DNA of 64,000 nt from Hydrogenophilales bacterium 28-61-23 (GTDB taxonomy: Bacteria > Pseudomonadota > Gammaproteobacteria > Burkholderiales > Thiobacillaceae). Positions 27,859 to 36,938 of this stretch are shown here, in pieces; the first letter of the stretch is position 1; each line of letters opens with the position of its first letter. Below the pieces are notes generated by a model that worked only from the letters and a program-made list of their open reading frames with translations, was not told the origin of the DNA and searched no databases. The stretch lies in NCBI GenBank assembly GCA_002281555.1, contig NCGJ01000001.1:248001-312000 (forward strand), given 5' to 3'. Position numbers and translations under genes: made by a program.

Positions 27859-28541
27859 GCGTCGAGATCAACGTCCTGGTGGTCGAGGATGAACCGCATA
27901 TCCGGCGGGTACTGCACTCTGTCCTGACGACAGAGGGCTATCGGGTCTACGAGGCCGAAACCGGCGCGCGCGGCCTGATCGAAGCCAGCACCCGCAAGCC
28001 CGATCTGCTGATCGTCGACCTGGGCCTGCCGGACATGGATGGCATAGAGGTGGTGCGCTCGGTGCGCCATTGGTCCGAGGTGCCCATCCTCATCCTCTCG
28101 GCACGCACTGAGGAGACCGAGAAGATCGTCGCCCTGGACGAGGGTGCCGACGACTACCTGACCAAGCCGTTCGGCGTCGGCGAACTGCTGGCACGGGTGC
28201 GCGCCCTGGTGCGGCGGCGCGTGCGCGGCGGCGACGGCACCCCAGTGGTGGCTTTCGGCGACGTCCAGGTGGACCTGGTTTTGCGCGCCGTGACCCGGAA
28301 CGGCCAGCCGGTGCACCTGACCAATCTCGAATACCGCCTGCTCGCCGTGCTGGTGGCCCATCTCGGCAAGGTGATGACCCATCAGCACCTGATGCGGGAG
28401 GTCTGGGGGCCGGGCCAGGCCGAGAACAGCCACTACCTGCGCATCTACGTCAGCCGCTTGCGCCAGAAGCTGGAGCCCAACCCCACCGAGCCGGAACATC
28501 TGATCACCGAGTCCGGCGTCGGCTACCGCTTCGTGGCCTGA
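27855..28541 (+). CDS. kdpE: KdpE response regulator
   Basis: 228 residues, ATGA overlap with kdpD. Receiver domain with EDEPHIRRVL, phospho-Asp in LLIVDLGLPDMDG and KPF; OmpR/PhoB winged-helix C-domain (VHLTNLEYRLLAVLVAHLGKVMTHQHLMREVWGPG). It is the obvious candidate to bind the CATYAARA-N3-CGTAAAGA boxes. Confidence 0.95.
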   Translation: MSVEINVLVVEDEPHIRRVLHSVLTTEGYRVYEAETGARGLIEASTRKPDLLIVDLGLPDMDGIEVVRSVRHWSEVPILILSARTEETEKIVALDEGADDYLTKPFGVGELLARVRALVRRRVRGGDGTPVVAFGDVQVDLVLRAVTRNGQPVHLTNLEYRLLAVLVAHLGKVMTHQHLMREVWGPGQAENSHYLRIYVSRLRQKLEPNPTEPEHLITESGVGYRFVA

Positions 28542-28650
28542 GGCCGTGTCCGTTTACGAAAATTATGCGGCGGCCAGCCGCGATTATGCGGGCCGTTATC
28601 GGCCCCCCGCCTAGCATGCGGCGCATGCGATATTTCTTTGGGAGGCAGCC

Positions 28651-29493
28651 ATGCATAGCGTGGTATGTATCAAGCAGGTGCCGGACAGCGCCCAGATCCG
28701 GGTGCATCCGGTCACCAACACCATCATGCGGCAAGGGGTGCCGGCCATCGTCAATCCCTACGACCTGTTCGCTCTGGAAGAGGCGCTGCGCCTCCGTGAC
28801 CAACTCGGCGGCCGGGTGACGGTGATCAGCATGGGGCCGACCCAGGCCGAGGTGGCTTTGCGCAAGGCCCTGTCCCTGGGCGCCGACGACGCCATCCTGG
28901 TCACCGACAAGGCCTTCGCCGGCGCCGACACCCTGGCCACCAGCTATGCCCTGGCCGCCGCCATCCGCCAGATCGGCAAGGAGCTTCCCGTCGACCTGGT
29001 GTTCACCGGCAAGCAGACCATCGACGGCGACACCGCCCAGGTCGGGCCGGGCATCGCCCGGCGGATGGGCCTGCAACTGCTGACCTATGTTTCGCGCATC
29101 GTCGAGGTCGCGCCGGAGCGGCGCGAGATAGTAGTGGAGCGGCGCGCCGAGGGCGGGGTGCAGGTGCTCCAGACCCGGCTGCCCTGCCTCATCACCATGC
29201 TGGAAGACAGCAACCGGATGCGTTTCGGCAGCCTGCCGGATGCCTTGCGTGCCGCCCGCCAGGAGGTCCGTCACTGGGACAAGACGGCGGCGGGCATCGA
29301 AGACGTGACCAAGATCGGCCTCAAGGGCTCGCCCACCATCGTCAGCAAGGTGTTCACCCCCAGCCCGCGCGCCGAGAAGGCGGAGATGATCGCCATCGAG
29401 GACGGTAGCCCGGCCGACCTGGCGGCGGCGCTGTTGGGCCGGATCGCCGCGCGCTTTCCCGGTGTGGAAAAAGAACTCGCGCAACGGGCTTGA
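28651..29493 (+). CDS. fixA: electron transfer flavoprotein beta subunit
   Basis: 280 residues, GGAGG before the ATG. MHSVVCIKQVPDSAQIRV and the ETF-beta signature region (VDLVFTGKQTIDGDTAQVGPGIA) identify it. It pairs with FixB. First gene of fixABCX; no NifA or sigma-54 site is visible in 28542-28650, which contains small inverted repeats only. In such clusters FixABCX drives electrons from NADH to quinone and ferredoxin by bifurcation. Confidence 0.93.
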   Translation: MHSVVCIKQVPDSAQIRVHPVTNTIMRQGVPAIVNPYDLFALEEALRLRDQLGGRVTVISMGPTQAEVALRKALSLGADDAILVTDKAFAGADTLATSYALAAAIRQIGKELPVDLVFTGKQTIDGDTAQVGPGIARRMGLQLLTYVSRIVEVAPERREIVVERRAEGGVQVLQTRLPCLITMLEDSNRMRFGSLPDALRAARQEVRHWDKTAAGIEDVTKIGLKGSPTIVSKVFTPSPRAEKAEMIAIEDGSPADLAAALLGRIAARFPGVEKELAQRA

Positions 29494-29505
29494 GAGGAGA
29501 ACGAC

Positions 29506-30615
29506 ATGAGCGAACCGACAGCCCCCGTAAAGAAAAAGCGCAAGGTCGTCCTCGACCAACGCCTGCAAGCCTATCGCGGCGTCTGGGTCTACATCGAACA
29601 CGAACGCGGCCGGGTCCATCCGGTGTCCCTGGAACTGCTGGGCGAGGGCCGCAAGCTGGCCGACACCTTGGGCGTGGAACTGGCCGGGGTGGTGATGGCC
29701 GGCGTCGATGCCGGCGCCGAGGCGCGCGGCTACTGCCAAACGGCCTTCGAGTATGGCGCCGACCTCTGTTACCTGATGCAAAGCGATGTCCTCGGCGAAT
29801 ACCGCAACGAGCCCTACACCCAGGGCCTCACCGACCTGGTGAACGCCTACCAGCCGGAGATCCTGCTCCTGGGCGCCACCACTCTGGGCCGCGACCTGGC
29901 CGGCAGCGTAGCCACCACCCTCAACACAGGCCTCACCGCCGACTGCACCGAACTGGCCATCGACCCGGACGACCGGAGTTTGTTATCCACCCGGCCCACC
30001 TTCGGCGGTAGCCTGTTGTGCACCATCGTCACCCTAAACTACCGGCCCCAAATGGCCACCGTGCGGCCCCGTGTGATGGCCATGCCGGAGTCGCAACCGG
30101 GCCGCACTGGGCGCATCGTCGAACATGGCCTGCTGCTGGCCGAGGCCGACATCGTCACCAAGGTGCTGGAGTTCATCGCCGACGACCGCCGCGACACGCC
30201 GCAACTGCCCTTCGCCGACATCATCGTCGCCGGCGGCCGGGGCCTGGGCAAGCCGGAGAATTTCCAGTTGATCCGGGACCTGGCCAAGGTGCTCGGCGCC
30301 GAGGTCGGCGCCTCCCGGCCGGTGGTTCAGGCCGGCTGGGTCGAGGCCGACCGCCAGGTCGGTCAGTCGGGCAAGACCGTGCGGCCCAAGCTCTACATCG
30401 CCGCTGGCATCTCCGGGGCGATCCAGCACCGGGTCGGCATGGAGGGGGCGGACTGCATCGTCGCCATCAACAACGACCCCGACGCGCCCATCTTCGAGTT
30501 CGCCCATTTCGGCATCGTCGGCGATGTCGCCACCATCCTGCCGGCCCTCACCGAGGCCTTTTGGGTGAAGCTGAAACGGCAGGCCAGCCTGCCCCCCCAG
30601 GAGGAAGCAGCATGA
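29506..30615 (+). CDS. fixB: electron transfer flavoprotein alpha subunit
   Basis: 369 residues. The FAD signature ([46 protein letters not shown]) is C-terminal, as expected. A basic tail at the N-terminus ([12 protein letters not shown]) is FixB-like. Twelve nt after fixA; ATGA overlap with fixC. Confidence 0.93.
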   Translation: MSEPTAPVKKKRKVVLDQRLQAYRGVWVYIEHERGRVHPVSLELLGEGRKLADTLGVELAGVVMAGVDAGAEARGYCQTAFEYGADLCYLMQSDVLGEYRNEPYTQGLTDLVNAYQPEILLLGATTLGRDLAGSVATTLNTGLTADCTELAIDPDDRSLLSTRPTFGGSLLCTIVTLNYRPQMATVRPRVMAMPESQPGRTGRIVEHGLLLAEADIVTKVLEFIADDRRDTPQLPFADIIVAGGRGLGKPENFQLIRDLAKVLGAEVGASRPVVQAGWVEADRQVGQSGKTVRPKLYIAAGISGAIQHRVGMEGADCIVAINNDPDAPIFEFAHFGIVGDVATILPALTEAFWVKLKRQASLPPQEEAA

Positions 30616-31913
30616 TCGAACGTTTCGACGCCATCGTCGTCGGCGCCGGCCCGGCTGGCAACGCCGCCACCTACACCCTGGCCAAATCCGGCCTGCATGT
30701 CTTGCAGATCGAGCGCGGTGAGACCGCCGGGGCCAAGAACGTCCAGGGCGCAATCCTTTACGCCGACGCCCTGGAACGGCTGATCCCTGAGTTTCGCGAC
30801 GAGGCCCCGCTGGAGCGCCACATCATCGAGCAGCGCATGTGGGTGATGGACGACGAGTCCTACATCGGCACCCACTTCCGCTCCGACGAATTCAACAAGC
30901 CGCCCCACAACCGCTACACCATCATCCGGGCCAAGTTCGACAAGTGGTTCTCCAAGAAGGTGCGCGAGGCCGGCGCCCTGGTCATCAACGAGACCACGGT
31001 CACCGAACTGCTGCGCGACGACCGCGGCAAGGTGATTGGCGTGCGCACCGACCGGGCCGGCGGCGACCTCCACGCCGACGTGGTGATCCTGGCCGACGGG
31101 GTCAACTCCACCCTGGCGCGCAAGGCCGGCTTCCGGCCCGAGATCGAGCCGAAACACGTCGCCCTGGCGGTGAAGGAAATCCACTTCATGCCCAGGGATA
31201 CCATCGAGAGCCGCTTCAACATCCACAAGGGCGAAGGCGTGGTGATCGAGATGCTGGGCAAGATCACCCAGGGCATGATGGGCACCGGTTTCCTCTACAC
31301 CAACGGCGACTCAGTCAGCATCGGCATCGGCTGCATGCTGTCCGACCTGATGGCCCAGAAGACCACGCCCTACGAATTGCTGGAGCGGATGAAGGCGCAC
31401 CCGTCGATCCGGCCATTGATCCAGGGCGGCGAGATGAAGGAATACGCCGCCCACCTGATCCCCGAGGGCGGCTACCACGCCATCCCGCAGGTGTTCGGCG
31501 ACGGCTGGCTGATCGCCGGCGACTCGGGCATGTTCGTCAACGCGGTGCATCGGGAAGGCTCCAACCTGGCCATGACCACCGGCCGCATCGCCGCCGAGAC
31601 CGTGGCCGAGCTGTTCAAGGCCGGCCAGCCCATGACTGCGGCCAACCTAGCAGAGTACCGGCGTCGGCTGGACGACAGCTTCGTGATGAAGGATCTGATG
31701 AAGTACAAGGACCTGCCGGACATCTTCCACGCCAACAAACAGTTCCTCACCACCTATCCGGAACTACTCAACCGCTCCGCCTACACCATGCTCCGGGTGG
31801 ACGGCGTCGACAAGCTCAGCAAGGAGCGGGAGATCTTCGCCGATTTCCGCGACAAACGCAGCCTGTTCGGCCTGCTCGGCGATGCGTTCAAACTATGGAG
31901 GGCGTTCCGGTGA
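30612..31913 (+). CDS. fixC: FixC flavoprotein:quinone oxidoreductase
   Basis: 433 residues. FAD-binding GxGxxG at the N-terminus ([21 protein letters not shown]), [19 protein letters not shown] near 300. It accepts electrons from FixAB and passes them to quinone. Start chosen because it overlaps the fixB stop (ATGA). Confidence 0.94.
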   Translation: MIERFDAIVVGAGPAGNAATYTLAKSGLHVLQIERGETAGAKNVQGAILYADALERLIPEFRDEAPLERHIIEQRMWVMDDESYIGTHFRSDEFNKPPHNRYTIIRAKFDKWFSKKVREAGALVINETTVTELLRDDRGKVIGVRTDRAGGDLHADVVILADGVNSTLARKAGFRPEIEPKHVALAVKEIHFMPRDTIESRFNIHKGEGVVIEMLGKITQGMMGTGFLYTNGDSVSIGIGCMLSDLMAQKTTPYELLERMKAHPSIRPLIQGGEMKEYAAHLIPEGGYHAIPQVFGDGWLIAGDSGMFVNAVHREGSNLAMTTGRIAAETVAELFKAGQPMTAANLAEYRRRLDDSFVMKDLMKYKDLPDIFHANKQFLTTYPELLNRSAYTMLRVDGVDKLSKEREIFADFRDKRSLFGLLGDAFKLWRAFR

Positions 31914-32200
31914 GCCACGTCAACATCGAGGAAAAACTGTTCCAGAACCGTTATCTGGTGGACGCCGAACGGCCCCACATCCGCATCCGTCAGCCGTCGC
32001 TGTGCGAGAAGAAGTGCGCGGATCAGCAATGCGCGGTCTGTTGTCCAGCCGGTTGCTTTACCCGGGAGGGCCGCAAGGTGACCCTGATCACCGACGGCTG
32101 CCTGGAGTGCGGCACCTGCCGCATCGTCTGCAATGTCCATCGCAACCTGGACTGGGAATATCCGCGTGGCGGCTACGGCATTCAGTTCAAGTTCGGTTGA
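31910..32200 (+). CDS. fixX: FixX ferredoxin-like protein
   Basis: 96 residues from a GTG overlapping the fixC stop. [15 protein letters not shown] and [14 protein letters not shown] carry the cysteines for one [4Fe-4S] cluster and remnant ligands typical of FixX. Completes fixABCX. Confidence 0.93.
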   Translation: MSHVNIEEKLFQNRYLVDAERPHIRIRQPSLCEKKCADQQCAVCCPAGCFTREGRKVTLITDGCLECGTCRIVCNVHRNLDWEYPRGGYGIQFKFG

Positions 32201-32881
32201 ACATGCGTCAGGAATGGGTGGGGAATGCATTTCTGTGATTGGCCTCCAGGGACGGCTGTAGGTAACGGCCGCCTGCCATACCTTGCGCGCCATCGTATTC
32301 GACTGTCTGCACCAACCGGAACGCGCACTGGCAGCTTAACCGAGGCCTTTCGTGCCGGTACGGGCGATGTCCGGAGCGCCTGCGGCATTTCGTGGATTCT
32401 CGGCCAGTAAGGGCGTTGGCAGGACGCAGAGGCTTGGCTGGTATGTGCATTCGAAATTGCTGGCCGACATCTGGTTCAACCTGGGTTACGCCCGGAAAAA
32501 GTCCGGCAACCTGCAAGATGCTCTAGAAGCATTCCACCGCGCTACCGAGGTTTATCCCGATCACTGTCTTGCCTAGTATGGCCGGGGATTGCTCATGTCC
32601 GCATGTGCGATCACGCCACTGCTGCGATGGCTTTGAGCAGGGCCGCCAAGTTGAAGCAGATGAACGGCAAAATCTGATACACCCCGGGCATGGCATCGCT
32701 GCAACGTGCCCGACAGGGTCAGGGCGGTAGTCGAGCATTGCGTAGTTACCGCCCCGCCGTTGCCTGCCGTCTGGTTAAAGATACCGTCCGATCTGACCTG
32801 ATACCTCTGGTCGCCCATCAACGGGAGCGGAAATGAGAGGGCGAGACACCCCGAGGTTCAGCGGGCTGTTTCTGCCACCAG
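32201..32881. other. gene-poor stretch with broken fragments
   Basis: Between fixX and secF I find no intact gene. A TPR fragment (32454-32576) and a possible hydrophobic C-terminal fragment on minus near 32640-32700 (PGVYQILPFICFNLAALLKAI) remain. The rest is unexplained. Confidence 0.45.
32454..32576 (+). pseudogene. TPR protein fragment
   Basis: KLLADIWFNLGYARKKSG and NLQDALEAFHRATEVYPDHC read as one TPR unit, then TAG. No start or ribosome site; upstream codons are not TPR-like. Confidence 0.5.
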
Positions 32882-33814
32882 TCAAACCATGGCGCCGGAT
32901 TCTGGTTTCACCGCTTTGACGAAGTCCGCCTGGGTTACCCCCAGGTAGTAAACAATGGGGCTTGCCACCAGCACCGAAGAGTAAATGCCGAACAGGATGC
33001 CTATGGTCAGCGCCAGAGCGAAATAGTGCAGCGCGGGACCGCCGAGAAACAGCATCGACAACACCATCAGTTGCGTCATGGCGTGGGTGATGACGGTGCG
33101 CGACATGGTGGTGGTAATGGCGCTATCGATGATTTCGGCGGTCTCCGTCTGGCGCATCTTGCGGAAGTTTTCCCGGATACGGTCGAACACGATGACCGAC
33201 TCGTTGACCGAATAACCGAGGATGGCCAGGATGCCGGCCAGCACGGTGAGGTTGAATTCCCAGCCGAAAAAGGCGAAGCAGCCCAGGATGATGACCACGT
33301 CGTGCATATTGGCGACGATGCCGGCCAGCGCGAACTTCCACTGAAAGCGCAGGGTCAGGTAGCCCATGATGCCGAGGCACACCACCAGCAGAGCCAGCGC
33401 GCCGTTTTCGTAAAGCTCGTTGCCGACTTGCGGGCCAACGTAATCTAGCCGTTTCAGTTCAGCCCCCGCGTTATGGGTCTTGAGCACTGCCATGACGCGT
33501 TCGCTCACCTGTGGGCCGGTCAACCCCGCCTTGTTGGGCACGCGGATCAGCACCGTCCGGGATGAACCATAACTCTGCACACTGAGTTCACTGAAACTGG
33601 TTTTCTCCAGCACCGTCCGGACCTGATCGATCTGGACGGTGTTGGGGTAGGCCACCTCCAGCATAGCCCCGCCGGTGAAGTCGACGCCCAGGTTCAATCC
33701 CTTGCCAGCCAAGGCCCACACGGCGAGGAGAAAGGTCGCCAGGGAAATGAAAGTGGTTACGCGTCCATAGCGCATGAACGGAATGCTTTTGCGTAACTTG
33801 AACAATTCAATCAT
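32882..33814 (-). CDS. secF: SecF (protein translocase accessory)
   Basis: 310 residues, near normal length. N-terminal membrane segment then NLGVDFTGGAMLEV, the classic SecF/RND periplasmic motif, and the C-terminal six-helix RND region with ILGYSVNESVIVFDRIREN and SRTVITHAMTQLMVLSMLF. With SecD it uses the proton-motive force to help export. Its usual partner SecD is represented only by a short N-terminal piece directly upstream. Confidence 0.92.
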   Translation of the reverse strand: MIELFKLRKSIPFMRYGRVTTFISLATFLLAVWALAGKGLNLGVDFTGGAMLEVAYPNTVQIDQVRTVLEKTSFSELSVQSYGSSRTVLIRVPNKAGLTGPQVSERVMAVLKTHNAGAELKRLDYVGPQVGNELYENGALALLVVCLGIMGYLTLRFQWKFALAGIVANMHDVVIILGCFAFFGWEFNLTVLAGILAILGYSVNESVIVFDRIRENFRKMRQTETAEIIDSAITTTMSRTVITHAMTQLMVLSMLFLGGPALHYFALALTIGILFGIYSSVLVASPIVYYLGVTQADFVKAVKPESGAMV

Positions 33815-33850
33815 CTGAGCCCCTTTCCGGGCGTGCGTGGCGGAGCAAGT

Positions 33851-34192
33851 TCAAGGTAACGGTGTTGGCACAGGCGACACCGCATCCGGCATCAGCGTAC
33901 AAGAGGAACCCAGGGCGCTTTGCAGGACACTCATGGCACTGTCACGGGTAGCGGCATCGGCAACGCGCACGGTCACGCCGCCCCGATCCAGTACCACCCG
34001 GCGTGCTTCGATACCGGCGTGCATGAGTGCGGTTTCCACCTGATGCATGAGCTGGAGGTTTATTTCGCCCGCACCGATGGATGGCGTCACCCGAACGTAG
34101 GGCTCCGAACCCGATAACACAGGCCAGGCGCGCAAAGCGGTGGTCAGCAAAACGCCGATGACCACCAGACTCAATATGGATTTGGTTGTCAT
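33851..34192 (-). CDS. miniature SecD (N-terminal membrane segment and P1-like part only)
   Basis: 113 residues from the ATG at 34192 with AAAGGAGA before it. MTTKSILSLVVIGVLLTTAL then RAWPVLSGSEPYVRV matches the SecD start (first membrane helix and 'ALPNLFGEDPAV'). INLQLMHQVETALMHAGI, VTVRVADAATRDSAMSVLQSALG follows the SecD P1 base. Then it stops with a Pro-rich tail (DAVSPVPTPLP); full SecD is over 600 residues. The clean end and good ribosome site argue for a real small gene rather than decay. Confidence 0.7.
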   Translation of the reverse strand: MTTKSILSLVVIGVLLTTALRAWPVLSGSEPYVRVTPSIGAGEINLQLMHQVETALMHAGIEARRVVLDRGGVTVRVADAATRDSAMSVLQSALGSSCTLMPDAVSPVPTPLP

Positions 34193-34350
34193 GTTTTCTC
34201 CTTTCCAGATATCCGGCAGCACCAATAACCCGTTGAAACCTGCGCGGAAGGCAGTGGCGAGAATAGGGATCGGCACGCAAAAACAGCGCTAAGAAACAGC
34301 GCTGTGGCGTAAATTTTGAGTAAAGAAAACGCCTCGGAAGCGCTGCGGAT

Positions 34351-34899
34351 TCACTCGAACCACGCTGACGACAGCGGCCAGGCATCGAACAATCGCTTGA
34401 CCGCCGGCGCATCGCCACACTGCTGCAAACGTCCACGAAAGCGTCTGTTGGCGAACATTTGCGTCGCTTCGGCCAGGATTCTCAGGTGTTCATCGGTGGC
34501 TTCCTTCGGCACCAACAGGACCAGGATATGTGTCACCGGTTCGCCATCCGGGGCGTCGAACGGAATCGGCGACCTGGGGCGCAGGTAGGCCGCCAGTATC
34601 CGGTCCAGGTTCTTGACGCGGGCGTGCGGGATGGCAACGCCTTGTCCAAGACCGGTGGAGCCAAGCTGTTCGCGGCGGGAGAGGCCGAGGGAAATGCTTT
34701 CGCGCGGAAGCGCATGCGCCAGCTCCATGTGTCGACCAATGGCATCGAGCAGTTCGGCCTTGCTCGCTACATCGACATCCAGATGGATGTCTTCCGGGCG
34801 CAAGTAACCTGTGATTGTCGTGTTCAAGGTACTTGCCCGCCATGCGTTGATGAATAGGCCAGGTTTCATCATGGTCAACGGATTCCGGCTCGGTCTCAT
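34351..34899 (-). CDS. PtsN-like EIIA protein
   Basis: 182 residues from the ATG at 34899, 2 nt after the stop of the 53-aa ORF and with GGAAAG upstream; a shorter start (34869) is also possible. The domain from TTITGYLRPEDIHLDVDVASKAELLDAIG to the end is EIIA-fructose/nitrogen type, with the phospho-histidine in GQGVAIPHARV and ILVLLVPKEATDEHLRIL. In E. coli PtsN unphosphorylated protein binds KdpD and TrkA and tunes potassium uptake; the KdpE-like boxes upstream fit that role. Confidence 0.8.
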   Translation of the reverse strand: MRPSRNPLTMMKPGLFINAWRASTLNTTITGYLRPEDIHLDVDVASKAELLDAIGRHMELAHALPRESISLGLSRREQLGSTGLGQGVAIPHARVKNLDRILAAYLRPRSPIPFDAPDGEPVTHILVLLVPKEATDEHLRILAEATQMFANRRFRGRLQQCGDAPAVKRLFDAWPLSSAWFE

Positions 34900-34901
34900 G
34901 A

Positions 34902-35063
34902 TTAGGCAGCTTTCCGTAGACTGTGGCATGCGCTCAGGTGGAATCCAGATTTGCCGTAGGCAGGGGCAAGCTTCAGGGGGGCCACGTGTTCGTCGGATGC
35001 ACAGGGGGTCCAGGTAGCGACCAGACGACCAGCTTCGTTCTTGATCCAGCGGATGTTCAACAT
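34902..35063 (-). CDS. 53-aa small protein upstream of EIIA
   Basis: ATG at 35063 follows a strong GGAGGTGCAAC. It starts MLNIRWIKNEAGRLVATWTP and ends SACHSLRKAA. Two cysteines, no membrane segment, no known domain. Two nt separate it from the EIIA start, so it is probably translated and coupled. It lies below KdpE-like boxes C and D. Confidence 0.55.
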   Translation of the reverse strand: MLNIRWIKNEAGRLVATWTPCASDEHVAPLKLAPAYGKSGFHLSACHSLRKAA

Positions 35064-35151
35064 GTTGCACCTCCATCAATCAATCCATGTCACGGACGAG
35101 ATTCCTGTTCGCTACAGGTTCCGCCCACAACACGAATGCTAGGCAGGGCAA

Positions 35152-35170
35152 CGTAATAATTTCGTAAAGA
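35152..35170 (-). promoter_or_regulatory. KdpE-like box, site D
   Basis: CGTAATAA, TTT, CGTAAAGA on plus. Weaker first half. On minus, a TAGCAT follows 10 nt after it. Confidence 0.45.
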
Positions 35171-35184
35171 CTTGGGAGGTGGGA

Positions 35185-35203
35185 CATCAAAATCCGGTAA
35201 AGA
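35185..35203 (-). promoter_or_regulatory. KdpE-like box, site C
   Basis: CATCAAAA, TCC, GGTAAAGA on plus; 122 nt above the 53-aa ORF start. Confidence 0.55.
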
Positions 35204-35392
35204 TCGGACACATTTGAGCTTGGCGCCTGCTGCCGGCCGCTTTTGGCCTCGACGCGTGCCAACAGTCTGGGCACTGGCGGAACGAGGTAACGCGCAGTTC
35301 GGTGTAGGCCATCGCGTGATGCCCTGCGCTTGGAAGATTCGACTGAATCAGGCTAATAGGTCTCGGCCCGCGCGTTTGGCCCTATGTGAACT

Positions 35393-35415
35393 GCGCGGCG
35401 GCAAAACCGCCGCGC
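35393..35415 (-). terminator. terminator of the porin gene
   Basis: GCGCGGCGG, CAAAA, CCGCCGCGC just past the porin stop; no strong T run on the minus strand. Confidence 0.5.
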
Positions 35416-35421
35416 ATTGGG

Positions 35422-36210
35422 TCAGAACGTCTTGGAGAAGGAGACTGCGAACACACCCTTGCCGACGTTTTCGCCATCCCAGTTTCCATAGGCTGCTGTC
35501 TTGGCATTGGTGTCGGAATAGGCGGCAGTGACGGTGCCAAAACCGACATCCTTGGTCACGCCGACGTTCCAATCGGAGTAGGAAGCCAGGTTGAAATCGT
35601 CATGTTTGACTTTCTGGTGACCGATATGCCCGAGCAGGCCCCAGCCATTGCCCAGATCGTGGGTGGCATTCAGTTCGAGGTAGTTGCTGCCGGAGGTTTT
35701 TGCATTCGCAGCCCCAGTCCAGCCAATGAAATAGTCGGAGACCACATGGCTGTACTTCAAGGTCAGCATTTTCCAGGTGCCGGCGACATAGACTTCGGTG
35801 GTATCCGGTGTGGCTACGCCGGCAATCTTGTCGCCAGGGTAGTAGTAGTGAATCAGGCCAACGTCATAGCCCACATCGCCCACGGCGCCCTTGTAGCCGC
35901 CGTATAAATCCAGTTCCAGATTGCTATTATTTTTGTAAGCATCGCCGGCTGTGCCAGTGCCGTACGTTTCCACCCATTTCTGGTTAGATAACCAGACGCC
36001 AGCGTAGAAGCCGCTGGTATGGCTGTAATCAACGCCGCCAGAAATGGCCGGGTCATGCTGGGTCTGTGTCACACCGCGGAAAATGTAATCGGAGGTCACG
36101 CCGACGTTGAAGGCCACGCTATGGGGACTCTCCGCGGCCAGTGCCGGCAGCGCAGACAGGGCTGCGATCAGGATGAGGGGGCGGAACGGGGTTGCATGTG
36201 ACTTTTTCAT
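35422..36210 (-). CDS. TorF-family outer-membrane porin
   Basis: 262 residues. Signal peptide (MKKSHATPFRPLILIAALSALPALAA), then VAFNVGVTSDYIFRGVTQTQHDPAISGGVDY, the hallmark of the TorF (TIGR02001) family, alternating beta strands, and a C-terminal FAVSFSKTF ending in Phe as outer-membrane proteins do. Its ATG overlaps the stop of the 41-aa ORF, which follows kdpC; so it appears to be the last gene of the kdp operon, perhaps supplying outer-membrane access for potassium. Confidence 0.88.
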   Translation of the reverse strand: MKKSHATPFRPLILIAALSALPALAAESPHSVAFNVGVTSDYIFRGVTQTQHDPAISGGVDYSHTSGFYAGVWLSNQKWVETYGTGTAGDAYKNNSNLELDLYGGYKGAVGDVGYDVGLIHYYYPGDKIAGVATPDTTEVYVAGTWKMLTLKYSHVVSDYFIGWTGAANAKTSGSNYLELNATHDLGNGWGLLGHIGHQKVKHDDFNLASYSDWNVGVTKDVGFGTVTAAYSDTNAKTAAYGNWDGENVGKGVFAVSFSKTF

Positions 36211-36332
36211 TGCTTTGATTTCCTTATATGTTTCGAGGGGGACTTGCTGTCCGGATAGCTCACGATCACCCAGGCCAATACAAACGGCAGTACCAGTGCG
36301 GCGAAAGCCATCAGGATGTTGAGGATTTCCAT
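36207..36332 (-). CDS. 41-aa membrane protein between kdpC and porin
   Basis: MEILNILMAFAALVLPFVLA followed by WVIVSYPDSKSPSKHIRK: one strong membrane helix and a basic tail. It starts 5 nt after the kdpC stop and its stop overlaps the porin ATG (ATGA). Unassigned; KdpF-like in size but not in sequence. Confidence 0.55.
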   Translation of the reverse strand: MEILNILMAFAALVLPFVLAWVIVSYPDSKSPSKHIRKSKQ

Positions 36333-36337
36333 GTGGC

Positions 36338-36916
36338 TCAGGGCTTGGCCGGATGGTCCAGGGCCAGGTTCAGGGGCAGCACGTTGACCCGGGGCTCGCC
36401 CAGCACGCCGAGTTGGCGCTCTTGCGTATGGGCCGCGATGAGCTTGGTCACCTCAGCCTCGCTGAGACCGCGCAGGCGTGCGACACGTGGCGCCTGCCAG
36501 GCGGCGGCGGCGGGGCTGATGTGCGGGTCGAGGCCGCTGCCGGAGGCGGTGACCAGATCGACCGGAATCGGCGCGGTCTGGCTCGGGTCGGCGGCTTTCA
36601 GGGCGGCGATGCGGCCTTTGACCGCGTCTTCCAGCGCCGGATTCAGCGGGCCCTGATTGCTGCCGCTGGAGGCGGCGGCGTTGTAGGGCACCGGGCCGGT
36701 GGCCGAGGGACGGCCCCAGAAGTATTTCGGGTCGGTGAATTGCTGGCCGATCAGGGCCGAACCGACCACCTTGCCGTCCTGCTCGATCAGGCTGCCGTTG
36801 GCGGCGTTGGGGAACAACCCTTGCGCGATGCCGGTGACCAGCAGGGGGTAGGCGACGCCGGTGACGACAGTCAGCCCCAACAGCATGACGAAGGCGGGTT
36901 TCAGTTCTTTCAACAT
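36338..36916 (-). CDS. kdpC: potassium ATPase subunit KdpC
   Basis: 192 residues. N-terminal anchor ([25 protein letters not shown]), then [42 protein letters not shown] and a C-terminal [11 protein letters not shown]. Intact compared with the remnant at 23415. Preceded by kdpB. Confidence 0.97.
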   Translation of the reverse strand: MLKELKPAFVMLLGLTVVTGVAYPLLVTGIAQGLFPNAANGSLIEQDGKVVGSALIGQQFTDPKYFWGRPSATGPVPYNAAASSGSNQGPLNPALEDAVKGRIAALKAADPSQTAPIPVDLVTASGSGLDPHISPAAAAWQAPRVARLRGLSEAEVTKLIAAHTQERQLGVLGEPRVNVLPLNLALDHPAKP

Positions 36917-36938
36917 GATTTTCTCCAGGGGGTTTTCA

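Larger units (their letters stand above)
35064..35421. other. regulatory region with two KdpE-like boxes
   Basis: No gene seen. It holds boxes C and D and, near the porin end, a GC-rich terminator. Confidence 0.5.

Noticed and set aside
28542-28650. sigma-54/NifA promoter before fixA
   Set aside because: No TGGCAC-N5-TTGC element or TGT-N10-ACA pair visible.
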